NCBI GenBank assembly: GCA_948890655.1
Contig: CAQTYU010000007.1
Coordinates: 1-64,000 of the forward strand
Direction of reading: 5' to 3'
Length of the DNA: 64,000 nt
DNA from: Christensenellaceae bacterium
GTDB lineage: Bacteria > Bacillota > Clostridia > Christensenellales > Borkfalkiaceae
A program made the position numbers and the translations under genes. Positions 31,970 through 41,523 of the stretch are shown here, one piece after another (the stretch's first letter is position 1; each line of letters begins with the position of its first letter). The notes beneath the pieces were generated by a model. It worked only from the letters and a program-made list of their open reading frames with translations, had not been told where the DNA came from and ran no database searches.

Positions 31970-34096
31970 ATGAAAGTTATTAAACGCGACAACAGCGTAT
32001 GTGATTTCGACAGGTCCAAAATAGCTATCGCAATCCGTAAAGCAAACGAGGCGGTTGACCCCGAAGACAGGGCTACGGAAAAGCAGATAGAATCTATCGT
32101 TGACGATATCGCGTCCCGTCACAGACTGAGACTTCTTGTCGAGGACATTCAGGATATGGTGGAAGAAAAGCTGATGGAGCTGCAAAAATACCAGCTTATG
32201 AAAGCTTATATGCTCTACCGTTACGAGCGTGCGCTCATCCGTAAGGCTAACACCACGGACGAGAGCATACTTTCGCTTATTAAAAATTCCAACAAGGACG
32301 TAATGGAGGAGAACTCCAACAAGAACGCGCGCACGGCTTCCACCCAGCGCGATTTAATAGCGGGCGAAGTTTCAAAGGATTTAACAAAGCGCATTCTATT
32401 GCCCAAACATATTTCCAAAGCTCACGAAGAGGGCGCGATTCACTTCCACGACGCCGATTACTTTTTGCAGCCCATTTTCAACTGCTGCCTTATAAACATT
32501 AAGGACATGCTTGAAAACGGAACGGTTATGAACGGCAAAATGATTGAAAGCCCCAAATCGTTCCAGACGGCGTGCACCATAACCACGCAGATTATCGCTT
32601 CGGTTGCATCGTCGCAGTACGGCGGACAGTCGGTTAATATTGCGCATCTCGGCAAATATTTAAGGCGCACAAAGGAAAAATACGTTCAGCAGTGCAACGA
32701 AACTTTCGGCAACACGCTCGACGATGAAACGAAAAAGCGTTTTGTTGAAATGCGCATACAGGAATCTCTTAAGGCCGGCGTGCAGACCATTCAGTATCAG
32801 ATTAATACGCTTATGACGACCAACGGACAGTCGCCGTTCGTTACCCTTTTCTTATATCTCGATGAAAAAGACGAGTATATTGAAGAGAACGCAATGATAA
32901 TCGAAGAGATTTTAAAACAGCGTTATCAGGGCATAAAGAACGAAAAGGGCGTTTACGTAACCCCCGCGTTCCCCAAGCTCATTTACGTTTTGGACGAAAA
33001 CAATTGCTTGAAGGGCGGCAAGTACGATTATTTAACCAAACTCGCAGTCAAGTGCTCTTCAAAGCGCCTTTATCCGGATTATATTTCCGCAAAGAAAATG
33101 CGCGAATATTACGAGGGCAACGTGTTTTCGCCCATGGGATGCCGTTCATTTCTTTCCCCCTGGAAGGATGAAAACGGAAATTATAAGTTTGAAGGCAGAT
33201 TTAACCAGGGCGTGGTTTCGATTAACCTTCCCCAGTGCGGAATACTTGCAAAGGGCGACGAGAAGAAATTCTGGGAAATTCTGGAAGAAAGATTACAGCT
33301 CTGCTACGAGGCTTTAATGTGCCGCCACAATGCGCTTATGGGCGTAACGAGCGACGTTTCTCCCGTGCACTGGCAGTACGGCGCGATTGCAAGGCTTGAA
33401 CCCGGCGAAAAAATCGACAAGTATCTTTTGAACGGTTATTCGACGATATCTTTGGGATATATAGGGCTCTACGAGGTAACGAAGCTTGTTAAAGGCTGTT
33501 CGCACACTTCCCCCGAAGGTACGGAATTTGCTGTTAAAATAATGAATACGCTCCGCGAACACTGCGAAAAGTGGAAAAAGGAAACGGGGCTTGGCTTTGG
33601 ACTTTACGGCACCCCTGCCGAATCGCTTTGCTACCGCTTTGCCCGCATAGATAAGGAGCGTTTCGGCACCATAGAGGACGTGACGGACAAGGGGTATTAT
33701 ACCAACAGCTATCACGTGGACGTGCGCGAAAATATTGACGCGTTCTCGAAATTCACGTTCGAAAGCCAGTTCCAGAAAATTTCCTCGGGCGGCGCTATAT
33801 CCTACGTTGAAATCCCCAATATGCGCCACAACTTAACCGCAATCGAGGACGTGGTAAGGTTTATTTACGACAATATTCAGTATGCGGAATTCAATACGAA
33901 ATCCGATTATTGCCACGTTTGCGGATACGACGGCGAAATAATAATCAATGCGGACAACGAATGGGAATGCCCCGTCTGCCACAACAAAGATCAGCGTAAA
34001 ATGAACGTAACGCGCCGCACTTGCGGGTATCTCGGCGAAAACTTCTGGAATGTCGGAAAGACCAAGGAAATAAAGTCGCGCGTACTTCACTTATAA
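31970..34096 (+). CDS. nrdD: Anaerobic (class III) ribonucleoside-triphosphate reductase
   Basis: A 708-residue glycyl-radical enzyme that reduces NTPs to dNTPs without oxygen. Residues 1-92 are an ATP-cone allosteric domain (MKVIKRDNSVCDFDRSKI). The core has CCLINIKDML and FSPMGCRSFLSPW, with active-site cysteines. The C-terminus has a zinc site (CHVCG and CPVCH) and the glycyl-radical loop RRTCGYLGENFWNVGKTKEI. GGAGAG lies before ATG. NrdG, the activase, follows. Regulation by NrdR is indicated by the boxes upstream. Confidence 0.96.
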   Translation: MKVIKRDNSVCDFDRSKIAIAIRKANEAVDPEDRATEKQIESIVDDIASRHRLRLLVEDIQDMVEEKLMELQKYQLMKAYMLYRYERALIRKANTTDESILSLIKNSNKDVMEENSNKNARTASTQRDLIAGEVSKDLTKRILLPKHISKAHEEGAIHFHDADYFLQPIFNCCLINIKDMLENGTVMNGKMIESPKSFQTACTITTQIIASVASSQYGGQSVNIAHLGKYLRRTKEKYVQQCNETFGNTLDDETKKRFVEMRIQESLKAGVQTIQYQINTLMTTNGQSPFVTLFLYLDEKDEYIEENAMIIEEILKQRYQGIKNEKGVYVTPAFPKLIYVLDENNCLKGGKYDYLTKLAVKCSSKRLYPDYISAKKMREYYEGNVFSPMGCRSFLSPWKDENGNYKFEGRFNQGVVSINLPQCGILAKGDEKKFWEILEERLQLCYEALMCRHNALMGVTSDVSPVHWQYGAIARLEPGEKIDKYLLNGYSTISLGYIGLYEVTKLVKGCSHTSPEGTEFAVKIMNTLREHCEKWKKETGLGFGLYGTPAESLCYRFARIDKERFGTIEDVTDKGYYTNSYHVDVRENIDAFSKFTFESQFQKISSGGAISYVEIPNMRHNLTAIEDVVRFIYDNIQYAEFNTKSDYCHVCGYDGEIIINADNEWECPVCHNKDQRKMNVTRRTCGYLGENFWNVGKTKEIKSRVLHL

Positions 34097-34273
34097 ACCG
34101 CAAAAGCACAGTTTACAAAGTGTACGTAAAACAGGAAAAAAAAGAGAGCTTTTGCTTTTAGTTCCGATATGATAGGCGGGCAACTTTTTGCGGAAATATT
34201 ACGCGATAGCAGTTTGCTAAGCTGACCGGCACTGCGGGTAAAATAAATATTAAAAGGATTAAACGGCGGGTTT

Positions 34274-34807
34274 ATGAACTATGCCACAATAAAATATTTC
34301 GACGTTGCCAACGGCCCCGGGGTGCGCGTTTCGCTTTACGTAAGCGGGTGCCGCAATCATTGTAAAAACTGTTTCAATCCCGAAACGTGGGATTTTAATT
34401 ACGGCGAACCGTTCACGGCGGAAGTGGAAAATTCCATATTGGAGGGGCTTAAACCCGAATATATTAAGGGGTTTACGCTATTGGGCGGGGACCCTTTCGA
34501 ACCTGAAAATCAAAAAGCGTTGGCGCCTTTTTTGGAAAAACTGCGCAAAAAATATCCCGAAAAGTCTGTTTGGGCTTTTACCGGTTACGATTACGAAAAG
34601 GACTTGCTGACGGGTAAACTCGGCGACGCCGATACGGTAATGCGTATGCTTAAGTGCTTCGACGTTCTGGTTGACGGAAAATTCGTCGAAGATTTAAAGG
34701 ACTTAAATCTCAGATTCCGCGGTTCTTCAAACCAGAGAATAATTTTAGTTCAGCCTTCGCTTGAACAAGACAAAATTGTTCCGTGGGATGAAAACTGCGA
34801 ACTTTAA
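34274..34807 (+). CDS. nrdG: Anaerobic ribonucleotide reductase activating protein
   Basis: A 177-residue radical-SAM enzyme that installs the glycyl radical in NrdD. The cluster-binding motif is CRNHCKNC (CxxxCxxC) and the SAM-binding GGD motif is LLGGDPFEP. RFRGSSNQRII near the C-terminus is typical of NrdG. It is 177 bp after nrdD, with a weak AAAAGCA...TGCTTTT-type inverted pair (34102-34160 region) in the gap, so it may be partly attenuated or have its own promoter. Confidence 0.95.
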   Translation: MNYATIKYFDVANGPGVRVSLYVSGCRNHCKNCFNPETWDFNYGEPFTAEVENSILEGLKPEYIKGFTLLGGDPFEPENQKALAPFLEKLRKKYPEKSVWAFTGYDYEKDLLTGKLGDADTVMRMLKCFDVLVDGKFVEDLKDLNLRFRGSSNQRIILVQPSLEQDKIVPWDENCEL

Positions 34808-34823
34808 ACAAAGGAGACCGATT

Positions 34824-35294
34824 ATGATTCATTATTCACGCGGAGCAGTAGACGTAATGCAGGTTGCAATTAAAAAATTAAAGCCCTCCGCCGTAGTTCC
34901 CTCTTACGGCAGCCTTTATTCCGCCGGCGCCGACCTTTATGCGTGCGTTGAAAGCGGAATAGATATTTTGCCGGGCGAAACGGTGTTTGTTCCCACCGGC
35001 GTTGCGCTTGAAATTCCTATAGGATTTGCGGGATTCGTTTTTGCGAGAAGCGGACTTTCGTGCAAGCGCGGACTTGCCCCCGCTAACAAAGTAGGCGTTA
35101 TAGACAGCGACTACCGCGGCGAAGTTATGGTTGCTCTTCACAACCATTCAAGCGTTCCGCAAACGGTGGCGGCAGGAGAAAGAATTGCACAGATGGTTAT
35201 TATGCCTTATATAAAAGCCGAATTCGTGGAGCAGGAAAATCTTTCCGAAACGGTGAGAGGAGAAGGCGGTTTCGGCTCGACGGGCACGAAGTAA
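34824..35294 (+). CDS. dut: dUTP diphosphatase
   Basis: A 156-residue trimeric dUTPase that hydrolyses dUTP to dUMP. All five motifs are seen: SAGADLYAC, VFARSGLSCKRGLAPAN, VGVIDSDYRGEV (catalytic Asp), GERIAQMVI and the P-loop-like GEGGFGSTG at the C-terminus. AAAGGAG (34810-34816) fixes this ATG; an upstream in-frame ATG would overlap nrdG by 47 bp. Grouping with nrdDG makes a nucleotide-supply operon. Confidence 0.95.
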   Translation: MIHYSRGAVDVMQVAIKKLKPSAVVPSYGSLYSAGADLYACVESGIDILPGETVFVPTGVALEIPIGFAGFVFARSGLSCKRGLAPANKVGVIDSDYRGEVMVALHNHSSVPQTVAAGERIAQMVIMPYIKAEFVEQENLSETVRGEGGFGSTGTK

Positions 35295-35330
35295 ATGTTT
35301 CCGTCTGTTTTAAGTATGACAAAATAAAGA

Positions 35331-35360
35331 TAACCGCCGTTTAGCGGCGGTTATTTTTTT
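35331..35360 (+). terminator. Intrinsic terminator after dut
   Basis: TAACCGCCG (35331-35339), loop TTTAG, CGGCGGTTA (35345-35353), then seven T. Confidence 0.95.
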
Positions 35361-35379
35361 GTTATTTGTGCAATTGCTC

Positions 35380-35408
35380 TTGACGAAAAAGACGGCGGTG
35401 TGTATACT
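35380..35408 (+). promoter_or_regulatory. Promoter of glcK-rex
   Basis: TTGACG (35380-35385), 17-bp spacer, TATACT (35403-35408). Confidence 0.75.
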
Positions 35409-35442
35409 TAATATGTAATTTTATAAATTCCTCGGAGGAAAT

Positions 35443-36384
35443 ATGGCGCTGTACATGGGCATAGACGTCGGCGGAACGACAGTTAAAGGAATAATTTTGA
35501 ACGACGGCGGAAAGCTGCTGGCCAAAGGTCATGTTACAACGGTTGAGGGCGAAGGACTTGCCGGATGCATAGATATGCTTTGCGAACAGCTTGTTCAGAG
35601 TGCAGGCGGCGTGTTTTCGCAGATAAAGTGCGTGGGCGTAGGTTGCCCCGGACTGATAGATTCGGAAAACGGAACCGTAATATTCGCCGGTAATCTTAAC
35701 CTTAAAAATTACCCGCTTAAAAAACTTCTTCAGGAAAAAATCGGCGTTCCGGTAAAGGTGTGCAACGACGCTAACGCCGCGGCTCTCGGTGAAGCCAAGT
35801 TCGGCGCAGGCAAGGGATATGACGACAGCGTGCTGGTAACTTTGGGCACGGGCGTGGGCGCGGGAGTTGTAATCGGCGGAAAGTTGTTCGAAGGTTACAA
35901 ATCGGCGGGCACCGAAATAGGACATATGGTAATAGAACGCGGCGGCAACAAGTGCACTTGCGGCAGACGCGGATGTTTTGAAGTTTACTGCTCGGCGCGC
36001 GCTTTAACTAACCGTACAAAGTGGGCGATGGAAGAGGACACCTCTTCAGATATGTGGAAAACTTACGGTCTGGATACGGCCGACGGCAGAACGCCGTTTG
36101 AATATATGGACGGCGACAGAACTGCGGCGCAGGTTGTTGACTGGTATTTGAAGCACCTTGCAACAGGGCTTGTGAATATTGCAAACATTTTTCGTCCGCA
36201 GGTAATAATGATAGGCGGCGGAGTGTCCGCTCAGGGTTCGCGCATTACGCTTCCCCTTCAAAAGCTTGTTGACGCAGAACTTTTCGGCGGCGTGGATTAT
36301 GCGCCGGTGAAAATTGCATGCGCAACTCTCGGAGGCGACGCCGGAGCATACGGCGCGGCCGCGCTGGGGTTTGAGGTAAAATAA
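35443..36384 (+). CDS. glcK: ROK-family glucokinase
   Basis: A 313-residue sugar kinase that makes glucose 6-phosphate. The ATP loop is GIDVGGTTVKGIIL, the catalytic Asp is in VCNDANAAALGEA, the second phosphate loop is LGTGVGAGVVIGGK, and the ROK signature has the zinc site IGHMVIERGGNKCTCGRRGCFE. GGAGGAA precedes ATG. Its stop overlaps the rex start (TAATG), coupling sugar entry to a redox regulator. Confidence 0.92.
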   Translation: MALYMGIDVGGTTVKGIILNDGGKLLAKGHVTTVEGEGLAGCIDMLCEQLVQSAGGVFSQIKCVGVGCPGLIDSENGTVIFAGNLNLKNYPLKKLLQEKIGVPVKVCNDANAAALGEAKFGAGKGYDDSVLVTLGTGVGAGVVIGGKLFEGYKSAGTEIGHMVIERGGNKCTCGRRGCFEVYCSARALTNRTKWAMEEDTSSDMWKTYGLDTADGRTPFEYMDGDRTAAQVVDWYLKHLATGLVNIANIFRPQVIMIGGGVSAQGSRITLPLQKLVDAELFGGVDYAPVKIACATLGGDAGAYGAAALGFEVK

Positions 36385-36995
36385 TGAAAAGCACGATACC
36401 AGTAACAAGTTTACAGAGGTTGCCCGTATATTTAAATTATTTAAAATCGCTTTCCGGCACGCGTGAATTTATCTCTTCGGGAGCGATTGCGCACGCGTTG
36501 AATATGGGCGAAGTGCTTGTAAGAAAGGATTTGGCGTTTACTTCGGCGCAAGGCAGAACGCGAGTGGGGTATAACACGTGCGAACTGATAGCCGCACTCG
36601 AGGAATACCTTGGCTGTAACGAAATAAAAAACGCCGTGATTTTCGGCGCCGGCGGTTTGGGCAGTGCGCTTTTATCTTACGGCGGTTTCGGCAATTACGG
36701 CATACGCATTGTGTCGGCTTTTGATAACAATCCTCTAAAAAAAGGCACTGAAGTTTCGGGTAAGCCCGTTTTGGGAGTGGAAGAAGCGCCCGAGTTTATT
36801 AGCAGGAACAACGTTAAGCTTGCGGTAATCTGCGTACCTGCAAAAGTTGCGCAGGAAGTTACTGATATTTTGGTCGGATGCAACGTAAAGTCTATTCTTA
36901 ACTTTGCTCCCGCGCAGTTGACTGTTCCCGAAGGGTTTAACGTGCGTAACATAGACGTGGCGGCTAATTTGGCTATATTATCAAGTCTCATATAA
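36384..36995 (+). CDS. rex: Redox-sensing transcriptional repressor Rex
   Basis: A 203-residue Rex protein: winged helix at residues 1-80 (RLPVYLNYLKSL, ISSGAIAHALNMGEVLVRKDLAF), then an NAD(H)-binding Rossmann domain with IFGAGGLGSALLSY, SAFDNNP and AVICVPAK. It represses anaerobic fermentation and respiration genes when NADH is low. No clear TTGTTAA-N4-TTAACAA site was found near any gene in the window, so its targets are elsewhere. Confidence 0.93.
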   Translation: MKSTIPVTSLQRLPVYLNYLKSLSGTREFISSGAIAHALNMGEVLVRKDLAFTSAQGRTRVGYNTCELIAALEEYLGCNEIKNAVIFGAGGLGSALLSYGGFGNYGIRIVSAFDNNPLKKGTEVSGKPVLGVEEAPEFISRNNVKLAVICVPAKVAQEVTDILVGCNVKSILNFAPAQLTVPEGFNVRNIDVAANLAILSSLI

Positions 36996-37201
36996 AAGTT
37001 AATATATACATCGAACCTTGTTGCGTTGCGGCAACTTTCAGTTGTTTACCACTCGGTAAGCACCTTCAAGTTTTTTTCCGCGCGTTTGGTTCTGTTTGCA
37101 TATATTAGCTTTCGGGTAAGCGGTTTTCTGCTCCCGCAAAACAATCGAACGATTTATTTTAAAGCCTTACAAATTTTGTCGGGCTTTTAATTTACGGTAT
37201 T

Positions 37202-40200
37202 ATGAAAAAATTTTTCTCTTTTATTATTAAACAGTCTGTAGCAATTGTGTTGATTGTCGTATTTGTTCTGGCGTTCGGAATTTATTCCACGCTGAATATG
37301 TCGGTCAATTTACTCCCAGACATAAACGTGCCGATGGTGTGCGTGCAGGTAATTTATCCGGGAGCAAACGCGCAGTCGGTTGAAGATGACGTAACCGAAG
37401 AGTTGGAAGAGGGGCTTTCGGCGATAAGCGGAATAACTAACGTGGAAAGTTATTCTTACGACAACCTTTGCGCCGTGGTGCTTTCGTTCGATTACGGTGC
37501 GGACACCACCGCCAAAAAGACGGATATACAGAACAAGCTTTCCACGCTCGGTTTGCCCGAAGGCGTAATTACTTCGGTGTACGATATAGACCTCAACGCG
37601 GAAGCGCTGGCCGTGTTGTCGGTTACCTCGGACAAAGGGCTTGGAAGCGCTTACGCGGCGGCAAAAGAACTTGAAACAAAGCTCAAAGCCATCGACGGCG
37701 TGGAGAACGTGGAAATTAAGGGCGGTGCCGAACAGAGCTATGAAATTATTCCGTTCGGCGGGTTGGAACTGTGCGCGCCGCTTTTGGTCGAAGCGTTTTC
37801 ATACGGCGCTTTGGATATTCCCCTCGGCAACATAAAGGTAGACGGGTTAAACGTGCAGATACGCAACAATTCCGACGTGACGTCTTTAAAAGACATAAAG
37901 GAAATACCCTTAAAACTGCCTACGGAAATAGTTACGCTGTTAACTTCGGTTAAGCAAATTGCACGCTACTACGAAAACAGCACCGAAGAGGATTTGATTG
38001 CGCTTAAAGCCGATTTGGGCGACGGCGTGATTACTGTATTAAACGAACTCGACGGAATGAACGCAAACGACGTGCGCGATTTGTCCCGCCTTAAAACCTA
38101 TATGAACATAGCGGCAACTTATACCGCGCAACAGTTAAAAGATTTTAAAACCAGCAGAATATACAGTGAAATTTATAAGCAGGTAACCAACGAGCCTGCG
38201 GAAGAAGGCGGCGAACGCACGCCGAAAACGGACGGCGAGCTTGAAGATATTCTGGAAGATATGAAAACGGCGTATCCTCTGTTTGCCGACTACATAACGC
38301 TGGATATGCTTAAGGTCGTGCGAGACGAAAAGATAAACGATATAATTTCTTTCCGCGAGTGGCTGGAAGTTCAGCCGTATTACACCGCGGGTGAATATTA
38401 CGAACCGACTAACGAAGATTATTACGAGCTTGAAACGCGTTTTACCAAGGTATATTCGGGGGTATACGATTACGAACATCCCGAAAATATAACTGCGGAG
38501 CAGAGAGAAGAGATATTTAACAGAATAGATTTTGCAAAAAAGACTTCGGCGGCGGGGCTTTCTAATATTGCAGATAAAAAAGAGGACGCGGAAAATGAAA
38601 ATCCGCCGGCGTCGTATGTGCCGACGGACAGCGAATGTGCGCTTTTATTCAGCGGTACGTCCCTATCTTCCGAACATCCCGTAATAATGTCTCCCACTTT
38701 TATGGCGTTTGTCCGCAGTGACTATTACGATTATAACATCGACCTTTTAATTTCGCGCCGCGCCGAAATAAAAGAGACGAATACGGACCCTTCAAACGGC
38801 GAAGAGTGCGATATATCCGCAGAGCAATTCTATGCGCTTTACAGTGATTTGAAGTTGGAGGGCGTGTTCGAGTTCAAACTTTCCGAAGAACTTTTAAACT
38901 TTATTTTAATAACCGATTTAACTAATCTTTCAAACGGCTCTCTTGTAGTTAAAACCGAAGATATAGCTTTTGTAAAAACGCACGATGAATTTTCGTCTTA
39001 CGTCTATTTCGGAAGCGGCAAAGCGCAGATAATAGAAGGTACCGTGCTCGAAATTTATAAATCAAACGGCGCCAACTCCTCTGCTGTGGTTGAAAAGGTT
39101 AAAAAAGTTTACGCCGAATATCTTGCAGGCGGAAAAGAAGCAACCCATGGAGCAAACGTAAAGCTTTTGGACGACCAGTCCGAATTTATTTCCGACAGCA
39201 TTTCAAACGTGCTTGTTTCAATGATAATAGGCGGCGTACTTGCCGTTTTGGTTATATACGTATTCCTTAAAAAGGTGCGTACGTCTTTAATAATCGCGGT
39301 TACAATGCCGCTTTCGGTTCTTGCCGCTCTGATTTGCCTCAATCTTATGGGTATAACTTTGAATATGGTTTCGTTGGGCGGACTTGCCGTAGGAATCGGT
39401 ATGCTTGTCGATAACAGTATAGTAGTTATCGAAAGTATATCCAAACACCGCGATATGGATAAAACCGCTTTTCAGGCGGCGGTGGACGGCACTGCCGAAG
39501 TAGGCGGGGCGCTGTTCGGCTCAACGCTTACTACTGTTTGCGTGTTCATTCCCATAATTTTCTCCGGCGGGCTTACGGGCGAAATTTTTACCGATTTGTC
39601 GTGGGCGGTCATTTACTCTCTCGCGTTTTCGCTTATTGTGGCGGTAACGGTTATTCCTGCGCTCTATGCATTGATAAACGGCAGGGAAAAGAGAATGCTG
39701 AAGGGCGGAAGGCTTTCTGAAAATTTAAACGAAGCCCCTGCCGTTCCCTCCGTAACGGAAGAGTTGGCTGAAGAGAAAAAAGAAGCGGACGAAACGCCCG
39801 TGCACGGCAAAGAGGTTCCGCAGACGGACGATAAACCTGCAAAGTCTAAAAAGTCGTTTAAGGAATTTATTGAAATTTTAAAGCAACCGCGTGCAATGGG
39901 TGCGGTTTCTGGTTTTTACGGCAAAGTGTTGCCGGCGGTTTTAAATAAAAAACTCGTTACCGTTTTAACCGCCGTCGCGGTTTTCGGTGCAAGCATAGGA
40001 CTGTTGTTCCTGACCGGCACCGAATTTCTGCCCTCTATCGATAAAGGGCAGATAGAAGTTTCGCTGTCGTACGGCGCCGGTGCGGATTTGGAGCAGATAG
40101 AAGAAGACGTTTCTTCGTTTGCAACTACCATACAGAATAATATAGAGAATATAGATTACCTTTCCGTAAGCGTCGGTAAAAACGGACTTCTTGCGCTTAC

Positions 40201-41500
40201 CGATACAGGTATTATAACCGTTCAGCTCACCACAAACCGCGGCACTGCGGAAGTTGTTGAAAGTATACGCTCGCTTTCGGAAAATACGCAGACAAAACCT
40301 GAGGGTACGGTGAGCGTACGCGAAATAGACGGCGTTGTGGCTTCTTTAATGTCGGGCGCGGACGGTATGTCGGTAACGATAGTCGGTAGCGACGGCGACA
40401 CTCTGAATAAAATTGCGTCGGATATAAGCGGTAAGCTCGAAGAGAACGGTTTTAAGGACATAAAAAACAGTTCCACCGATAAGTCTACGCAGTATACTTT
40501 AAACTTCGACCGCAAAAAAATGGCGGAGCTGGGGCTTGATTATCAGACGACGGTTTTAACTCTCCGCATAGGCATTGCGTCGCATACGGCGTGCAGTGTG
40601 GTTATCGACGGGGAAAAATACAATATAAACGTACGCTTCGAGGATGGCGCCGTCGCTTCTAAGGAAGACCTTGAAAATTTTGTTGTCGGAGCGGATTCCG
40701 GCGACGGTGCGAAAGCGGTAAAATTAAAGGATATTTTAATTGCGGACGAAAATGGCGAGGTTATAAAGACGGAAGAGCTTGAAGCCTGCATCCGCCGCAC
40801 GGACGGCAAACAGATGGTTTCGGTTTCGGCTGTCCTCCCCGGTACCGATACCGGCTCCGCGGGAAAGCTTATGCAAAAAATCGCCGCCGATATTTTAAGC
40901 GGAAATCCCGAATACGAGGGATACGCGTTTGAATCGAGCGGCATAAACAGTTATCTTGACGACGCGTTCGGCGGACTTGCCGTGGCTCTTGTAATTTCGT
41001 TCTTCCTCCTCTTTGCGGTAATGGCGGTGCAGTTCGGTTCGTGCCTTAAATCTCTAATAGTTATGGCAAGCATACCTTTCAGTTTCACCGGCGGATTCAT
41101 TGCGCTTGTAATTACCGGAACGAGCCTTAACGTAGTATCGTTTATAGGACTTATTATGCTTATGGGCGTAGTCGTCAACAACGCGATAGTTATGCTTGAA
41201 AAAATTAAGCAGCTTGCTGACGGCGGAACGTCGCAGTACGAAGCCGTGCAACAGGCGTGCAAAGTGCGTTTGCGCCCGATTTTTATGACGACGCTTACAA
41301 CCGTGCTTGCGCTCATCCCGCTTGCAATAGGCGTGGGGCAGGGAAGCGAACTTATGCAACCCTTAGGCATAGTGGTTATAGGCGGACTACTGATAGGCAC
41401 TCTGGTAACTCTGGTGCTTGTGCCCGCGGTCTACTGTGCGTTTTACGGCGTCTCCAAAAATAAGCCCGACGGCAGGAAAGGAGAGCGCGCTAAAAAGTAA
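37202..41500 (+). CDS. RND-family (AcrB/SwrC-like) transporter with enlarged first loop
   Basis: A 1432-residue pump. Helix 1 is at residues 8-30, followed by the porter motif INVPMVCVQVIYPGANAQSVEDDVTEELE. The next helices begin only at about residue 665 (SMIIGGVLAVLVIYVF), then GMLVDNSIVVIESISKH (the RND Asp motif). A charged cytoplasmic loop is at about 825-905. The second half repeats the plan (LPSIDKGQIEVSL; SFFLLFAVMAVQFGS; LMGVVVNNAIVMLEKI). Usual members are 1000-1050 residues, so about 330 extra residues lie in the first outer loop (about 230-640), rich in Glu, Asn and Tyr. No HlyD-like partner gene is beside it. Substrate unknown. Confidence 0.88.
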   Translation: MKKFFSFIIKQSVAIVLIVVFVLAFGIYSTLNMSVNLLPDINVPMVCVQVIYPGANAQSVEDDVTEELEEGLSAISGITNVESYSYDNLCAVVLSFDYGADTTAKKTDIQNKLSTLGLPEGVITSVYDIDLNAEALAVLSVTSDKGLGSAYAAAKELETKLKAIDGVENVEIKGGAEQSYEIIPFGGLELCAPLLVEAFSYGALDIPLGNIKVDGLNVQIRNNSDVTSLKDIKEIPLKLPTEIVTLLTSVKQIARYYENSTEEDLIALKADLGDGVITVLNELDGMNANDVRDLSRLKTYMNIAATYTAQQLKDFKTSRIYSEIYKQVTNEPAEEGGERTPKTDGELEDILEDMKTAYPLFADYITLDMLKVVRDEKINDIISFREWLEVQPYYTAGEYYEPTNEDYYELETRFTKVYSGVYDYEHPENITAEQREEIFNRIDFAKKTSAAGLSNIADKKEDAENENPPASYVPTDSECALLFSGTSLSSEHPVIMSPTFMAFVRSDYYDYNIDLLISRRAEIKETNTDPSNGEECDISAEQFYALYSDLKLEGVFEFKLSEELLNFILITDLTNLSNGSLVVKTEDIAFVKTHDEFSSYVYFGSGKAQIIEGTVLEIYKSNGANSSAVVEKVKKVYAEYLAGGKEATHGANVKLLDDQSEFISDSISNVLVSMIIGGVLAVLVIYVFLKKVRTSLIIAVTMPLSVLAALICLNLMGITLNMVSLGGLAVGIGMLVDNSIVVIESISKHRDMDKTAFQAAVDGTAEVGGALFGSTLTTVCVFIPIIFSGGLTGEIFTDLSWAVIYSLAFSLIVAVTVIPALYALINGREKRMLKGGRLSENLNEAPAVPSVTEELAEEKKEADETPVHGKEVPQTDDKPAKSKKSFKEFIEILKQPRAMGAVSGFYGKVLPAVLNKKLVTVLTAVAVFGASIGLLFLTGTEFLPSIDKGQIEVSLSYGAGADLEQIEEDVSSFATTIQNNIENIDYLSVSVGKNGLLALTDTGIITVQLTTNRGTAEVVESIRSLSENTQTKPEGTVSVREIDGVVASLMSGADGMSVTIVGSDGDTLNKIASDISGKLEENGFKDIKNSSTDKSTQYTLNFDRKKMAELGLDYQTTVLTLRIGIASHTACSVVIDGEKYNINVRFEDGAVASKEDLENFVVGADSGDGAKAVKLKDILIADENGEVIKTEELEACIRRTDGKQMVSVSAVLPGTDTGSAGKLMQKIAADILSGNPEYEGYAFESSGINSYLDDAFGGLAVALVISFFLLFAVMAVQFGSCLKSLIVMASIPFSFTGGFIALVITGTSLNVVSFIGLIMLMGVVVNNAIVMLEKIKQLADGGTSQYEAVQQACKVRLRPIFMTTLTTVLALIPLAIGVGQGSELMQPLGIVVIGGLLIGTLVTLVLVPAVYCAFYGVSKNKPDGRKGERAKK

Positions 41501-41523
41501 AGCGACACGGGTTGCCGTGCAAC

